Assembly (NCBI RefSeq): GCF_014189535.1
Contig: NZ_CP050308.1
Location: 372,001-436,000, forward strand
DNA: 64,000 nucleotides
Origin: Rhizobium lusitanum
Lineage (GTDB): Bacteria; Pseudomonadota; Alphaproteobacteria; Rhizobiales; Rhizobiaceae
Direction: 5' to 3'
The notes under the pieces were generated by a model that worked only from the letters and a program-made list of their open reading frames with translations, was not told the DNA's origin and ran no database searches. This document shows, piece after piece, positions 1 through 11,636 of this stretch (positions are counted from its first letter, which is position 1; every line of letters starts with the position of its first letter). The translations under genes were made by a program, and so were the position numbers.

Positions 1-1130
1 GCGCCGGCGATATGATTATCGACGCCATCTTCGGCGCTGGCCTCTCCCGTCCTGTTCCCGATCAGCTTGCTGCGATTATCGCGCGGGTTACCGAAGCCGG
101 CACTCCAGTCATTGCCGTTGACTTGCCCTCCGGCCTTGATGGTCGCAGCGGTCAGGTGCTTGGTGCTGCTTTCCGCGCCGAACGCACGATCACCTTCATG
201 ACCCGCAAGCCTGGCCATCTGCTGATGCCGGGCAGGGATCTTTGCGGGGCCTTGGAGGTTTTCGACATCGGCATTCCCGCGCGCATTGTCCGTACCCATG
301 CCAATCGCATGCTCGCGGAGAATACACCGGCGCAATGGCTGGCGAACCTGCCGACGGCGGCCTCGGATACCCATAAATACAAGCGCGGCCATCTCGTCGT
401 CTTTTCCGGCGGTGCGACTGCCACGGGTGCGGCGCGCATGTCGGCCATGGCCGGGCTAAAGGCGGGGGCGGGGCTCGTCACCATTGCCTCGCCGGAGCAA
501 GCGCTGTCGGTCAATGCCGGGATGCTGACGGCGATCATGCTGCATGCGATCGAGGACGAGGCGGCATTGCGCGAGTGGCTCTCCGACAAACGCCTTTCAA
601 CCTTCGTCCTTGGTCCCGGCTTTGGCGCCGGTGAGCTGGCCCGACAATTTGCTTTGGCGCTAAGCGACCGCCATCTGGTGTTGGACGCCGACGGCATCAC
701 CTCGTTTCGCGACGCCCCGCAACGCCTGTTCGACGCCTTCGCGGATGGCCCGACGCGTTTGGTGCTGACGCCGCACGAGGGTGAATTCGCCCGCCTCTTT
801 CCCGATATCGCCGCCGACGGCGCGCTGAGCAAGGTGGAGAAGGCGAGGGCAGCGGCGGCACGGGCTCATGCCGCTATTATCTACAAGGGTGCGGATAGCG
901 TCATCGCGGCACCCGATGGCCGGGCGTTGATCAACGCCAATGCCCCACCATGGCTTGCCACCGCCGGCTCCGGCGACGTGCTCGCTGGCATCATCGGCGG
1001 ACTTATGGCGCAAGGCGTGCCTGCTTTCGAGGCGGCAGCTGCTGGTGTCTGGCTGCATGGCGTCGCTGGACAACGTGCAGGAAAGGGACTGACGGCGGAA
1101 GATCTTGTCGCCCACGTCACGCCCTTTTGA
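1..1130 (+). CDS. nnr: Bifunctional NAD(P)H-hydrate epimerase/dehydratase, 5' end missing
   Basis: Repairs hydrated NADH and NADPH: the YjeF N-terminal domain epimerises R/S hydrates and the C-terminal ribokinase-like domain dehydrates the S form using ADP or ATP. The window opens inside the epimerase domain; the reading frame is open from base 3, so the ATG at base 12 is internal. Visible are IDAIFGAG and DLPSGLDG of the N-terminal domain, then KRGHLVVFSGG, GPGFGAG, LTPHEGEF and the C-terminal GSGDVLAGIIGG nucleotide-binding loop. The last 372 codons are present, out of about 490-500 usual for the fused enzyme. The stop lies 6 bp from the 3' end of the convergent DUF72 gene. Confidence 0.93.
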   Translation, partial: AGDMIIDAIFGAGLSRPVPDQLAAIIARVTEAGTPVIAVDLPSGLDGRSGQVLGAAFRAERTITFMTRKPGHLLMPGRDLCGALEVFDIGIPARIVRTHANRMLAENTPAQWLANLPTAASDTHKYKRGHLVVFSGGATATGAARMSAMAGLKAGAGLVTIASPEQALSVNAGMLTAIMLHAIEDEAALREWLSDKRLSTFVLGPGFGAGELARQFALALSDRHLVLDADGITSFRDAPQRLFDAFADGPTRLVLTPHEGEFARLFPDIAADGALSKVEKARAAAARAHAAIIYKGADSVIAAPDGRALINANAPPWLATAGSGDVLAGIIGGLMAQGVPAFEAAAAGVWLHGVAGQRAGKGLTAEDLVAHVTPF

Positions 1131-1136
1131 GGGACG

Positions 1137-1943
1137 CTATTTCGCCACTTCTTCCTGCAACGCAATCGCGCCATGCGGCGCGTTGACCTTGCCCTCATGG
1201 ATCATGAAGGCGAAGACGTCGCGCGGTTCGACTTTTATTTTGCGGTCCCCGTCGATCAACGGCAGATCATCAGGGATATTGCCCTCGGCCCAGGTTTCCA
1301 GCCGCTTTGCCCAAGCCTTCAAATCCTTCGGCGGATAGCAGGTCTTGATGTCGTCGGAGCCCTTCTGCAGGCGGGCATAGACGAATTCGGCGGTCACGTC
1401 GGCGATCATCGGATACTCGAAATGCTCGGCGCAAACCGGCGCGACATTGTATTTTGCGAGCAGGGCGACGAATTCCGGCACCTTGAATGAGTCATGCCGG
1501 ACCTCGACGACATGCTTCAGCGCGAGGCCATCCTGCTTGCCCGGTAGTAGCTTCAGAAACGCTTCGAAATCATCCGGATCGAACTTCTTGGTCGGCGCAA
1601 ACTGCCAGAGCAGCGGCCCGAGATGGTCGCCCAACTCGCTGATGCCGGATGTGAGAAAGCGCTGCATCGACTCACCGGCCTCGGCAAGCACGCGCCGATT
1701 GGTGACGAAACGCGTCGCCTTGAGCGAGAAGATGAAACCATCCGGCACGTCAGCGGCCCACTTGGCAAAAACCTCCGGTTTCTGCGTGCTGTAATAGGTA
1801 CCGTTGACTTCGATCACCTTTAGCTGGCGACTGGCGAAATTGAGTTCGTCCTTCTGCTTCAGCGTGTCGGGATAGAATGTCCCGCGCCAGGGCTCAAACG
1901 TCCAGCCGCCAATGCCGGTTCGGATCGTTCCGGTTTTGCTCAT
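1137..1943 (-). CDS. DUF72 domain-containing protein
   Basis: A 268-residue protein of the DUF72 (YecE-like) family, which folds as a TIM barrel and has no settled biochemical function. Family features are the GIGGWTFEPWRGTFYP start, a conserved NGTYYSTQKPE segment and FIFSLKATRF. I place the start at 1943 (MSKTG) rather than the upstream in-frame ATG at 1955, because the sequence between them (GGAGGAGAGA) is a strong ribosome binding site for the second ATG. It follows uvrA on the same strand after a short gap and may be read through from it. The length is normal for the family. Confidence 0.85.
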   Translation of the reverse strand: MSKTGTIRTGIGGWTFEPWRGTFYPDTLKQKDELNFASRQLKVIEVNGTYYSTQKPEVFAKWAADVPDGFIFSLKATRFVTNRRVLAEAGESMQRFLTSGISELGDHLGPLLWQFAPTKKFDPDDFEAFLKLLPGKQDGLALKHVVEVRHDSFKVPEFVALLAKYNVAPVCAEHFEYPMIADVTAEFVYARLQKGSDDIKTCYPPKDLKAWAKRLETWAEGNIPDDLPLIDGDRKIKVEPRDVFAFMIHEGKVNAPHGAIALQEEVAK

Positions 1944-1973
1944 TCTCTCCTCCATTGATTGAGCGAGGCTACT

Positions 1974-4895
<2,922 letters not shown>

Positions 4896-5016
4896 CGTCG
4901 TACAATTGTCCCTTGGAGTCTGCCTTTATTTAGTGATGCCAGCCCGTGAGTCGAGGCTGAAATGAAGGACAGGGCCAGGTTTTCGATTCGGTTGACAGGA
5001 TCATAGGGACAAACTA

Positions 5017-5031
5017 GAACAAAGAAAGAAC
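5017..5031. promoter_or_regulatory. SOS (LexA) box between uvrA and ssb
   Basis: GAAC (5017-5020), seven bases, GAAC (5028-5031): an exact match to the GAAC-N7-GAAC direct-repeat operator of alphaproteobacterial LexA. It sits almost midway between the divergent starts of uvrA (122 bp) and ssb (123 bp), so it could repress one or both. The motif is seen directly; LexA binding is inferred. Confidence 0.8.
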
Positions 5032-5153
5032 AAAATTCCTTGTGGATGAAGCTCCCCTGGATGATTGCTTAAATAGCACCTGATGGCGGCAATGGTCTAA
5101 GGTGCGCGGATAAAATTTCAGAGCCGTCGATGGGCGGCAAGTAGGGTGGTGTC

Positions 5154-5714
5154 ATGGCCGGTAGTGTGAACAAGGTAATTCTGATTGGAAATCTCGGGGC
5201 GGACCCGGAAATCCGCCGTACGCAGGATGGCCGTCCGATCGCCAATCTCAACATTGCGACATCGGAAACCTGGCGCGATCGCAATTCCGGCGAGCGCAAG
5301 GAAAAGACCGAATGGCACCGTGTGGTGATCTTCAACGAAGGTCTCTGCAAGGTCGCCGAACAGTACCTGAAAAAGGGCGCCAAGGTCTATATCGAAGGCG
5401 CGCTTCAGACCCGCAAGTGGCAGGACCAGAACGGCCAGGATAAGTATTCAACCGAAATCGTGCTGCAGGGCTTCAATTCGACGCTGACCATGCTGGACGG
5501 CCGCGGTGAAGGCGGTGGTGGTGGCGGCGGCGGTAGCCGTGGCGGCGGCGGTGATTTTGGTGGCGGTGATTACGGCGGTGACGATTATGGTCAGCCCTCG
5601 TCACCACCGTCTGGTGGCCGCAGTGCTGGCGCAAGCCGTGGCGCTCCCGCAAGCAGCGGCGGCGGTGCGGGCAGCAACTTCTCGCGCGATCTGGACGACG
5701 ATATCCCGTTTTGA
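5154..5714 (+). CDS. ssb: Single-stranded DNA-binding protein
   Basis: Binds and protects single-stranded DNA in replication, recombination and repair. 186 residues: an OB-fold domain over about the first 110 ([42 protein letters not shown]), then a glycine-rich low-complexity linker and the acidic tip DDDIPF that recruits partner proteins. Divergent from uvrA, as in many bacteria, and sharing its upstream region with an SOS box. A clear intrinsic terminator follows the stop. Confidence 0.98.
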   Translation: MAGSVNKVILIGNLGADPEIRRTQDGRPIANLNIATSETWRDRNSGERKEKTEWHRVVIFNEGLCKVAEQYLKKGAKVYIEGALQTRKWQDQNGQDKYSTEIVLQGFNSTLTMLDGRGEGGGGGGGGSRGGGGDFGGGDYGGDDYGQPSSPPSGGRSAGASRGAPASSGGGAGSNFSRDLDDDIPF

Positions 5715-5757
5715 TCGAGCGGCTTTGATTTGTAGATTATATCGACTTGAGTTGAAC

Positions 5758-5783
5758 AGCCCGCCTTTCCCGGCGGGCTTTTC
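5758..5783 (+). terminator. Intrinsic terminator of ssb
   Basis: AGCCCGCC (5758-5765) pairs perfectly with GGCGGGCT (5772-5779) around a six-base loop and is followed by a short T tract. It lies 43 bp after the ssb stop and abuts the 3' end of the convergent marC gene. Confidence 0.85.
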
Positions 5784-6415
5784 TATGCAACCGCGAGGGC
5801 AGAGCGCACGCCATCCACGACGAACTGGGCGGCAAGTGCTGCGAGGATGACGCCGAGCAGGCGGGTCAGGATGGCGCGGCCAGTTGCCCCCAGCATGCGA
5901 TCAAGCCTGTCCGAGATAGCAAGGGCCGCGAAGACGAGCCCGAGATTGACGGCGATGACGCCGATCAACTGCGCCCGGTCGAGCGTGGTCTGCAGCGAGC
6001 CGGCGAGCAGGATGGTTGCCGAAATGGCGCCGGGGCCGGCGATCAGCGGCAAGGCGAGGGGGAAGACCGCGATATTGTGGATGTGATCCTTGGTGATCGC
6101 GACTTCCGTCGCCTTTTCCTTCCGGTCCTGCCGCTTCTCGAATACCATCTCGAAGGCGATCCAGAAGAGCAGCAGGCCGCCGGCAATGCGGAAGGCGCCG
6201 ATGGAGATGCCGAGGATGCCGAGTACACTAGCGCCGAACAGGGCGAAGGCGGCCAGGATGAAGAAGGCGATCAACGATCCGCGCAAGGCCACCTGCTTGC
6301 GCTCGGCCCGGTTCATGCCGGCGGTAAGGCCAATGAAAAGCGGAGCGAGACCTGGCGGATCGACCGTGACAAGCAGCGTCGTGAAGGCATTGATTAGCGT
6401 GTCAGCGCTTGCCAT
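5783..6415 (-). CDS. marC: MarC family integral membrane protein
   Basis: A 210-residue polytopic inner-membrane protein of the MarC/UPF0056 family (about six transmembrane segments, no proven function; the old link to multiple antibiotic resistance was not upheld). Family segments include LITAFTTLLVTVDPPGLAPLF-like N-terminal helix and GPGAISATILL in the middle. Start taken at 6415 (MASADTLINA), which has GGGGAC four bases upstream; in-frame codons further upstream lack a ribosome binding site and would add a non-family N-terminus. Its 3' end meets the ssb terminator. Confidence 0.85.
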   Translation of the reverse strand: MASADTLINAFTTLLVTVDPPGLAPLFIGLTAGMNRAERKQVALRGSLIAFFILAAFALFGASVLGILGISIGAFRIAGGLLLFWIAFEMVFEKRQDRKEKATEVAITKDHIHNIAVFPLALPLIAGPGAISATILLAGSLQTTLDRAQLIGVIAVNLGLVFAALAISDRLDRMLGATGRAILTRLLGVILAALAAQFVVDGVRSALAVA

Positions 6416-6642
6416 ATAGTCCCCAGCCATTTGTTTTCTATGGTTCTTGACCCCATTGATATGCGAGGAATGAGCTTTAGCAAAGCGCAATGCGGACAAT
6501 CCGGGACGCGCTGCCACGGAAATGTTCGATTTAGCGGGTTAAGAGGGCAAAAGCCTGTTCAAAAGCACCCGCCAAAATTGGCGCTCGCAAGGCCTTTCGG
6601 CTATAAATTTCGCAGTGATTCTAAAAGAGATCGTGATCTGTT

Positions 6643-9450
6643 TTGACTGAGCAAACACCACCCGGCGGCGGGAAGCTCCCGCCAGGCATCGAGCCAATTT
6701 CCATCATGGAGGAAATGCAGCGGTCGTACCTCGATTACGCCATGAGCGTGATTGTCAGCCGCGCGCTTCCCGATGTTCGCGATGGTCTCAAGCCCGTTCA
6801 TCGGCGCATCCTCTACGGCATGTCGGAACTCGGGATCGACTGGAACAAGAAATATGTAAAATGCGCCCGCGTAACCGGTGACGTGATGGGTAAATATCAT
6901 CCGCACGGCAACTCGGCCATTTACGACGCGCTCGCCCGCATGGCGCAGCCTTGGTCGCTTCGCCTGCCGTTGATTGACGGTCAGGGCAATTTCGGGTCCG
7001 TCGATGGCGATCCGCCCGCAGCCGAACGTTACACGGAATGCCGCCTGCAGAAGGTGGCGCATGCGCTGCTCGACGATCTCGATAAGGATACCGTAGATTT
7101 CCGCGACAACTATGACGGCACGCTGAGCGAACCCGTTGTCGTGCCTGCAAAGTTCCCGAACCTGCTCGTCAACGGTTCGGGTGGTATCGCTGTCGGCATG
7201 GCGACCAATATCCCGCCGCATAACCTGTCCGAAGTGATCGACGGCTGCATCGCGCTGATCGACAACCCGGCGATTGAGCTGCCGGAAATCATGCAGATCA
7301 TTCCTGGTCCGGATTTTCCGACAGGCGCCAAGATCCTCGGTCGTGCCGGTATCCGCTCGGCCTATGAGACCGGTCGCGGTTCCATCGTCATGCGCGGCGT
7401 TGCAGCGATCGAGCCGATGCGCGGCGATCGCGAGCAGATCATCATCACCGAGATTCCCTACCAGGTGAACAAGGCGACGATGATCGAGAAGATGGCCGAA
7501 CTCGTGCGCGAAAAGCGCATTGAAGGCATCTCCGATCTGCGTGACGAGTCCGACCGCCAGGGCTACCGCGTCGTCGTCGAGCTGAAGCGCGACGCCAATG
7601 CCGATGTGATCCTGAACCAGCTTTACCGTTATACGCCGCTGCAGACGTCTTTCGGTGCCAATGTGGTGGCATTGAATGGCGGCAAGCCAGAGCAGCTGAC
7701 CTTGCTCGACATGCTGCGCGCCTTCGTGTCCTTCCGCGAGGAAGTCATTAGTCGCCGCACCAAGTACCTGTTGCGCAAGGCGCGCGACCGCGCTCACGTC
7801 TTGGTCGGTCTGGCTATCGCCGTCGCCAATATCGATGAAGTCATTCGCGTCATTCGCCGCGCTCCCGATCCGCAGTCGGCGCGTGAAGAGTTGATGACCC
7901 GCCGCTGGCCGGCGGAAGACGTCGAATCCCTTGTCCGGCTAATCGATGATCCGCGCCACCGCATCAACGAAGACGGCACCTATAATCTCTCGGAAGAGCA
8001 GGCGCGCGCCATTCTCGAGCTGCGTCTCGCTCGCCTCACGGCTCTCGGCCGCGACGAAATCGGCGACGAACTCAACAAGATCGGCGCCGAGATCAAGGAT
8101 TACCTCGATATCCTGTCGTCGCGTGTCCGCATCCAAACCATTGTAAAAGAAGAGCTTATTGCTGTTCGCGACGAGTTCGGCACGCCGCGCCGCACCGAGA
8201 TCATCGATGGTGGTCTCGAGATGGACGACGAGGATCTGATCGCCCGCGAGGACATGGTCGTCACCGTTTCGCATCTCGGCTACATCAAGCGCGTGCCGCT
8301 GACCACCTACCGCGCCCAGCGCCGTGGCGGCAAGGGTCGCTCCGGAATGACGACGCGTGACGAAGATTTCGTTACCCGGCTATTTGTTCTCAATACGCAT
8401 ACGCCGGTGCTGTTCTTCTCTTCGCGCGGCATCGTCTATAAGGAAAAGGTCTGGCGCCTGCCGATCGGAACGCCGACGTCGCGCGGCAAGGCGTTGATCA
8501 ACATGCTGCCGCTGGAGCACGGCGAGCGTATCACCACGATCATGCCGCTGCCCGAGGACGAGGACACCTGGGACAACCTCGACGTGATGTTCACGACGAC
8601 GCGCGGCACCGTGCGCCGCAATAAGCTGTCGGATTTCGTTCAGGTGAACCGCAACGGCAAGATCGCCATGAAGCTGGAGGAGGAGGGCGATGAAATCCTC
8701 TCCGTCGAGACCTGCACCGAGCATGACGACGTACTTCTGACGACAGCGCTCGGCCAGTGCATTCGCTTCCCGGTTTCGGACGTGCGTGTTTTTGCCGGCC
8801 GCAATTCCATCGGCGTTCGCGGCATCTCGCTGGCGTCGGGTGACAGCATCATTTCGATGACCATCGTCAGCCATGTCGATGCCGAGCCTTGGGAGCGTGC
8901 CGCCTATCTCAAGCGCTCGACCAGCGAGCGTCGCTCGACCATGGGCGATGACGAGGAGATTGCGCTGGTTGGCGAGGAAGTCACCGAGGAGGGACAGCTT
9001 AGCGACGAGCGCTATGAAGAGCTGAAGGCGCGCGAGCAATTCGTGCTGACAGTCTCGGAAAAAGGCTTCGGCAAGCGTTCGTCTTCCTACGATTTCCGTA
9101 TTTCGGGCCGTGGCGGCAAGGGCATTCGCGCCACCGACACGTCGAAGACTGCCGAGATCGGCGAACTGGTCGCCGCCTTCCCGGTCGAGGAAAGCAACCA
9201 GATCATGCTGGTCTCGGATGGCGGTCAGCTGATCCGTGTTCCGGTCGGCGGCATCCGTATCGCGAGCCGCGCTACCAAGGGCGTTACCATCTTCTCGACT
9301 GCCAAGGACGAAAAGGTCGTCTCGGTCGAGCGCATCAGCGAGCCGGAAGGCGAGGATGACGCGGTCGAGGCGGATGCTGAGGATGGTGTACCGAATGGGG
9401 ATGCCGAGGCGCCTGCCAACGATGCCGAAGAAGGAGCCAGCGAGGAATAG
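6643..9450 (+). CDS. gyrA: DNA gyrase subunit A
   Basis: Breakage-reunion subunit of gyrase, which introduces negative supercoils. 935 residues, starting at TTG. The catalytic tyrosine is Tyr130 in [10 protein letters not shown]. The quinolone-determining region keeps the susceptible-type Ser91 and Asp95 (E. coli Ser83/Asp87), with Asn90 where E. coli has Asp. The GyrA box QRRGGKG at about 559-565 and a six-bladed C-terminal domain separate it from ParC. The C-terminus is a strongly acidic tail of roughly 35 residues. A strong terminator follows. The partner gyrB is not in the window. Confidence 0.98.
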   Translation: MTEQTPPGGGKLPPGIEPISIMEEMQRSYLDYAMSVIVSRALPDVRDGLKPVHRRILYGMSELGIDWNKKYVKCARVTGDVMGKYHPHGNSAIYDALARMAQPWSLRLPLIDGQGNFGSVDGDPPAAERYTECRLQKVAHALLDDLDKDTVDFRDNYDGTLSEPVVVPAKFPNLLVNGSGGIAVGMATNIPPHNLSEVIDGCIALIDNPAIELPEIMQIIPGPDFPTGAKILGRAGIRSAYETGRGSIVMRGVAAIEPMRGDREQIIITEIPYQVNKATMIEKMAELVREKRIEGISDLRDESDRQGYRVVVELKRDANADVILNQLYRYTPLQTSFGANVVALNGGKPEQLTLLDMLRAFVSFREEVISRRTKYLLRKARDRAHVLVGLAIAVANIDEVIRVIRRAPDPQSAREELMTRRWPAEDVESLVRLIDDPRHRINEDGTYNLSEEQARAILELRLARLTALGRDEIGDELNKIGAEIKDYLDILSSRVRIQTIVKEELIAVRDEFGTPRRTEIIDGGLEMDDEDLIAREDMVVTVSHLGYIKRVPLTTYRAQRRGGKGRSGMTTRDEDFVTRLFVLNTHTPVLFFSSRGIVYKEKVWRLPIGTPTSRGKALINMLPLEHGERITTIMPLPEDEDTWDNLDVMFTTTRGTVRRNKLSDFVQVNRNGKIAMKLEEEGDEILSVETCTEHDDVLLTTALGQCIRFPVSDVRVFAGRNSIGVRGISLASGDSIISMTIVSHVDAEPWERAAYLKRSTSERRSTMGDDEEIALVGEEVTEEGQLSDERYEELKAREQFVLTVSEKGFGKRSSSYDFRISGRGGKGIRATDTSKTAEIGELVAAFPVEESNQIMLVSDGGQLIRVPVGGIRIASRATKGVTIFSTAKDEKVVSVERISEPEGEDDAVEADAEDGVPNGDAEAPANDAEEGASEE

Positions 9451-9477
9451 CTCGCGGCCTTCATAAGATAAATGGAA

Positions 9478-9506
9478 AACGGGCGGCTTGGTCGCCCGTT
9501 TTTTTG
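9478..9506 (+). terminator. Intrinsic terminator of gyrA
   Basis: AACGGGCG (9478-9485) and CGCCCGTT (9493-9500) form a perfect eight-base-pair stem with a seven-base loop, running into a T tract to 9505. It lies 27 bp after the gyrA stop. Confidence 0.92.
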
Positions 9507-9573
9507 TCTATTCGGTATAGTAGATGCCACCAATCGAGCGCCGGCATCCGTAGATCCCGGAATGCCGTGCACC

Positions 9574-9933
9574 TCATCGAGAGACGGCAAGACCTGCCCG
9601 CCAGGTAGTCCAGCCTGCCAGCAGCACCAGACCCAATGCGATGGCAGGAGCAATGGCATGTGAATATTCGCCGTGTCCGAGCACGGTCGTGATCGCTGCG
9701 AGCATGATGGTAGCGGCGAGCGCCAGGCCGAGAAGGCGAGTGGAGCGCAAAAGGATGAGGGCGGCGGCAACCAGCTCGACTATACCGGTCACGTAGTGAA
9801 ACCACCCAGGATATTCCCAGCGCTGGTAATCATCGAGAATAGTATTGGATGCAAAAATATTGCCCAATCCTCCAGCCACGAAGAAAACACCCACGATCCA
9901 CGGAAGTATCAGGCTCCACTTGAATTTATGCAC
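9574..9933 (-). CDS. DoxX-like small membrane protein
   Basis: About 119 residues with four predicted membrane helices (PWIVGVFFVAGGLGNIF, YVTGIVELVAAALILL, LLGLALAATIMLAAI, AIAPAIALGLVLLAG), the layout of DoxX/DoxX-like proteins, which are thought to act in redox or membrane processes but are poorly defined. A GTG start at 9933 has AGGGAGA nine bases upstream and overlaps the end of tetR; an ATG at 9960 would lie deeper inside tetR. Translational coupling to tetR is likely, so it is probably the regulated target along with tetR itself. Confidence 0.7.
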   Translation of the reverse strand: MHKFKWSLILPWIVGVFFVAGGLGNIFASNTILDDYQRWEYPGWFHYVTGIVELVAAALILLRSTRLLGLALAATIMLAAITTVLGHGEYSHAIAPAIALGLVLLAGWTTWRAGLAVSR

Positions 9934-10570
9934 GGTCTTTAGTCTCCCTTGAGATGGCACCCTGCAGAAATGTTTTAACGGCCGCTTCGCTCAGGCGCTC
10001 GATTGTCGCTTTATCCGGCGGTTTGCGATCAATCCCCACGAGGCCGCGCAATTGCGGCGCCATCACCAGCATGCTCAAGAACTGCTCGGCCAAATCAAAC
10101 GCGGAGATGTCGGCCCGAAACTGACCATCCGCTTGCTTCGGTTCGATCCAGCTCGCCAGAATGCGCGCGGCATTCTCCGGGCCGCCGAACCAGATTGTCT
10201 GGGCAAGTCTTGGGAATTGATGGCCTTTGGATGCCATCAGGCGATGCAGCGCCAGCGTTTGTGGTTGAAGCACTATGCCAAGAATACTGCGCGCGAAGGA
10301 TACGAGCGCCCTGTCAAACTCTCCGCTTTTGGGAATTTCCAGCTGTTCGAGCGGGTTGGAAAGATCGGCGCAAAGCCGCGTGACCGCTTCTATGAAAAGC
10401 CCTTCCTTGCCGCCGAAATGATCATAGACGTTACGCCGCGAACCACCGGAGCGGGATATCACCATATCGATGGAAACCGCGTCATATCCCTGCTCGAGAA
10501 ATAATTCCGCTGCACTTTCTACAAGTTGGTTGATCCGGTCTGCCCCGCGTTCTGTCCTATGGGTCTCCAT
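9926..10570 (-). CDS. TetR/AcrR family transcriptional regulator
   Basis: A 214-residue repressor. The N-terminal helix-turn-helix is clear (INQLVESAAELFLEQGYDAV, then ISRSGGSRRNVYDHFGGKEG); the C-terminal half is a typical TetR ligand and dimer domain. Start set at 10570 (METHRTERG); the longer frame would run back through the palindromic operator and is unlikely. A perfect 17-bp inverted repeat ends 16 bp before the start, arguing for autorepression. It shares an overlap with the DoxX-like gene, so the two form an operon. The inducer is not evident from sequence. Confidence 0.88.
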   Translation of the reverse strand: METHRTERGADRINQLVESAAELFLEQGYDAVSIDMVISRSGGSRRNVYDHFGGKEGLFIEAVTRLCADLSNPLEQLEIPKSGEFDRALVSFARSILGIVLQPQTLALHRLMASKGHQFPRLAQTIWFGGPENAARILASWIEPKQADGQFRADISAFDLAEQFLSMLVMAPQLRGLVGIDRKPPDKATIERLSEAAVKTFLQGAISRETKDRA

Positions 10571-10585
10571 ATGAGCCTCTTTTGA

Positions 10586-10622
10586 CGCAATATGGTATGG
10601 TACTATACCATACCATATTGCG
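10586..10622. promoter_or_regulatory. Large palindromic operator upstream of tetR
   Basis: CGCAATATGGTATGGTA (10586-10602) and its exact reverse complement (10606-10622) flank a three-base spacer, giving a 37-bp perfect interrupted palindrome. Each arm itself contains a repeated ATGGT step. It lies 16 bp upstream of the tetR start and no gene starts on the other side, so the tetR-DoxX operon is the probable target. The repeat is seen; TetR binding is inferred. Confidence 0.8.
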
Positions 10623-10689
10623 GCGCAAGATTTGCAGGAGGCGTGCGACCTTTTGTCGATTTCAGGATTTTCGCTGTGCAGCCGCTGCA

Positions 10690-10723
10690 TAGAAAAAACC
10701 GGACGCTGGGGAGCGTCCGGTTT
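10690..10723 (-). terminator. Intrinsic terminator for the small-protein operon
   Basis: AAACCGGACGCT (10696-10707) and AGCGTCCGGTTT (10712-10723) form a perfect 12-bp stem with a four-base loop. On the minus strand the stem runs directly into TTTTTT. It lies about 65 bp beyond the stop of the 44-residue ORF at 10787. Confidence 0.82.
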
Positions 10724-10786
10724 GAATGATCCCGGGCGCCTGGAGGGCCGCACACGGGTGGGGGGGATTGTCAGGAACCCGAGGGT

Positions 10787-10921
10787 TCAGAGCGTTCCGT
10801 GACGCTTGTTCAGCTTCTTGCTCTCTTCGCTTTCGCGATGGAGCGCCGATATGGTGGATGCGACAGACACAACGAACATGCTGCTGATGAAAAGCGTAAG
10901 CACTGTTAATATCGTGAACAT
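10787..10921 (-). CDS. 44-residue single-span membrane protein, unknown function
   Basis: The ORF begins MFTILTVLTLFISSMFVV and ends KKLNKRHGTL. The first 24 residues form one hydrophobic helix, followed by a short charged tail rich in Glu, Ser and Lys. The ribosome binding site is good (AAGGGAG eight bases before ATG 10921), it begins 41 bp after the stop of the next small gene on the same strand, and a strong terminator follows. I do not recognise a family. Coding status rests on the start signals, helix plus charged tail layout and the terminator. Confidence 0.6.
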   Translation of the reverse strand: MFTILTVLTLFISSMFVVSVASTISALHRESEESKKLNKRHGTL

Positions 10922-10962
10922 GATCGCTCCCTTCCTCTCGTGGAACTAGCGTTCAGATCCCT

Positions 10963-11121
10963 TTAGTATTGGCTGGAGGCGGTAAAGGAACGAGCCGAAG
11001 CAAAGGGACCATAGATCTTCGACTGGTCAGGCTTGTGATCGTAAAGAGCGATCGTTGCTGCAAGCATTCCGGAAATCATCGTCATCCAAACAGCGTTAAT
11101 AAGGGTGATCTTGTCGGGCAT
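10963..11121 (-). CDS. 52-residue small membrane protein, unknown function
   Basis: Begins MPDKITLINAVWMTMISG and has one hydrophobic segment (about residues 7-26) followed by a polar tail. Start at 11121 is preceded by AAGGAAAAAGAG. The in-frame extension to 11220 would translate across a GGAAC-N18-TT promoter and is rejected. It is probably first in a two-gene unit with the 44-residue ORF. No family recognised. The EcfG-type promoter suggests induction under general stress. Confidence 0.6.
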   Translation of the reverse strand: MPDKITLINAVWMTMISGMLAATIALYDHKPDQSKIYGPFASARSFTASSQY

Positions 11122-11169
11122 ACTCTTTTTCCTTCTTACAGCAACGTGCAAATTTAAGGTTCGTACTTT

Positions 11170-11194
11170 AACGCGGCGGCTCGTGAATGGTTCC
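11170..11194 (-). promoter_or_regulatory. Putative EcfG (RpoE2) promoter for the small membrane-protein genes
   Basis: On the minus strand GGAAC (11194-11190), 18 bases, then TT (11171-11170), with CG before the TT, matches the rhizobial general stress sigma consensus GGAAC-N18-19-TT. Transcription would begin about 40 bp ahead of the ATG at 11121. Match seen; sigma use inferred. Confidence 0.62.
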
Positions 11195-11216
11195 GCCATA
11201 TGTTGGCCTCTATTTA

Positions 11217-11435
11217 TCAACGTCCATCTGAAGCAACCTTGAATGCCGTGTTCATCTGGCGTTCAGATTCGCGATGCGTTTTGCGCATGGCGCTGATGAT
11301 TTCTTGGGCAGAAATAGCGCTATCCCTGTCGGTATGAGCAGCCCATTCGATTTCATAGTTGTTCGCGAATAGGTGAACGACGTGCTCTATGACGAGTGAG
11401 CTGACAATGGCGACTGCGACGATGAGGACCAGCAT
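11217..11435 (-). CDS. Possible small membrane protein (72 residues)
   Basis: The frame encodes a very hydrophobic segment (MLVLIVAVAIVSSLVIEHVV) followed by a polar tail ending FKVASDGR. Start at 11435 has AGGA ten bases upstream; an in-frame ATG at 11510 would add a proline-rich stretch but has no ribosome binding site. It precedes the two smaller membrane ORFs on the same strand. No family recognised. A GTTC-N7-GTTC sequence lies inside its 3' part. Coding is plausible, not proven. Confidence 0.42.
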   Translation of the reverse strand: MLVLIVAVAIVSSLVIEHVVHLFANNYEIEWAAHTDRDSAISAQEIISAMRKTHRESERQMNTAFKVASDGR

Positions 11436-11636
11436 GGCCTGATATTCCTGAGCCGGAGGCGGATAAGCCGGTTGAACCGGCTCGTTTCGATGTTGGGGTA
11501 AGTAAAGCATTGCCGATCTGAAACAGGCTTGAACGTTGCATTCATCTGTCGTTCAGAGGTCTGCGCCGGGTTGCAAATGACTTGCGAGACGGGGCTATCC
11601 GTGACAAAAGGCGTCGAAACAACGAGCCGGCCTGGT

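Noticed and set aside
6880..6935. Quinolone-resistance substitution in gyrA
   Set aside because: Ser91 and Asp95, equivalent to E. coli Ser83 and Asp87, are the susceptible residues.
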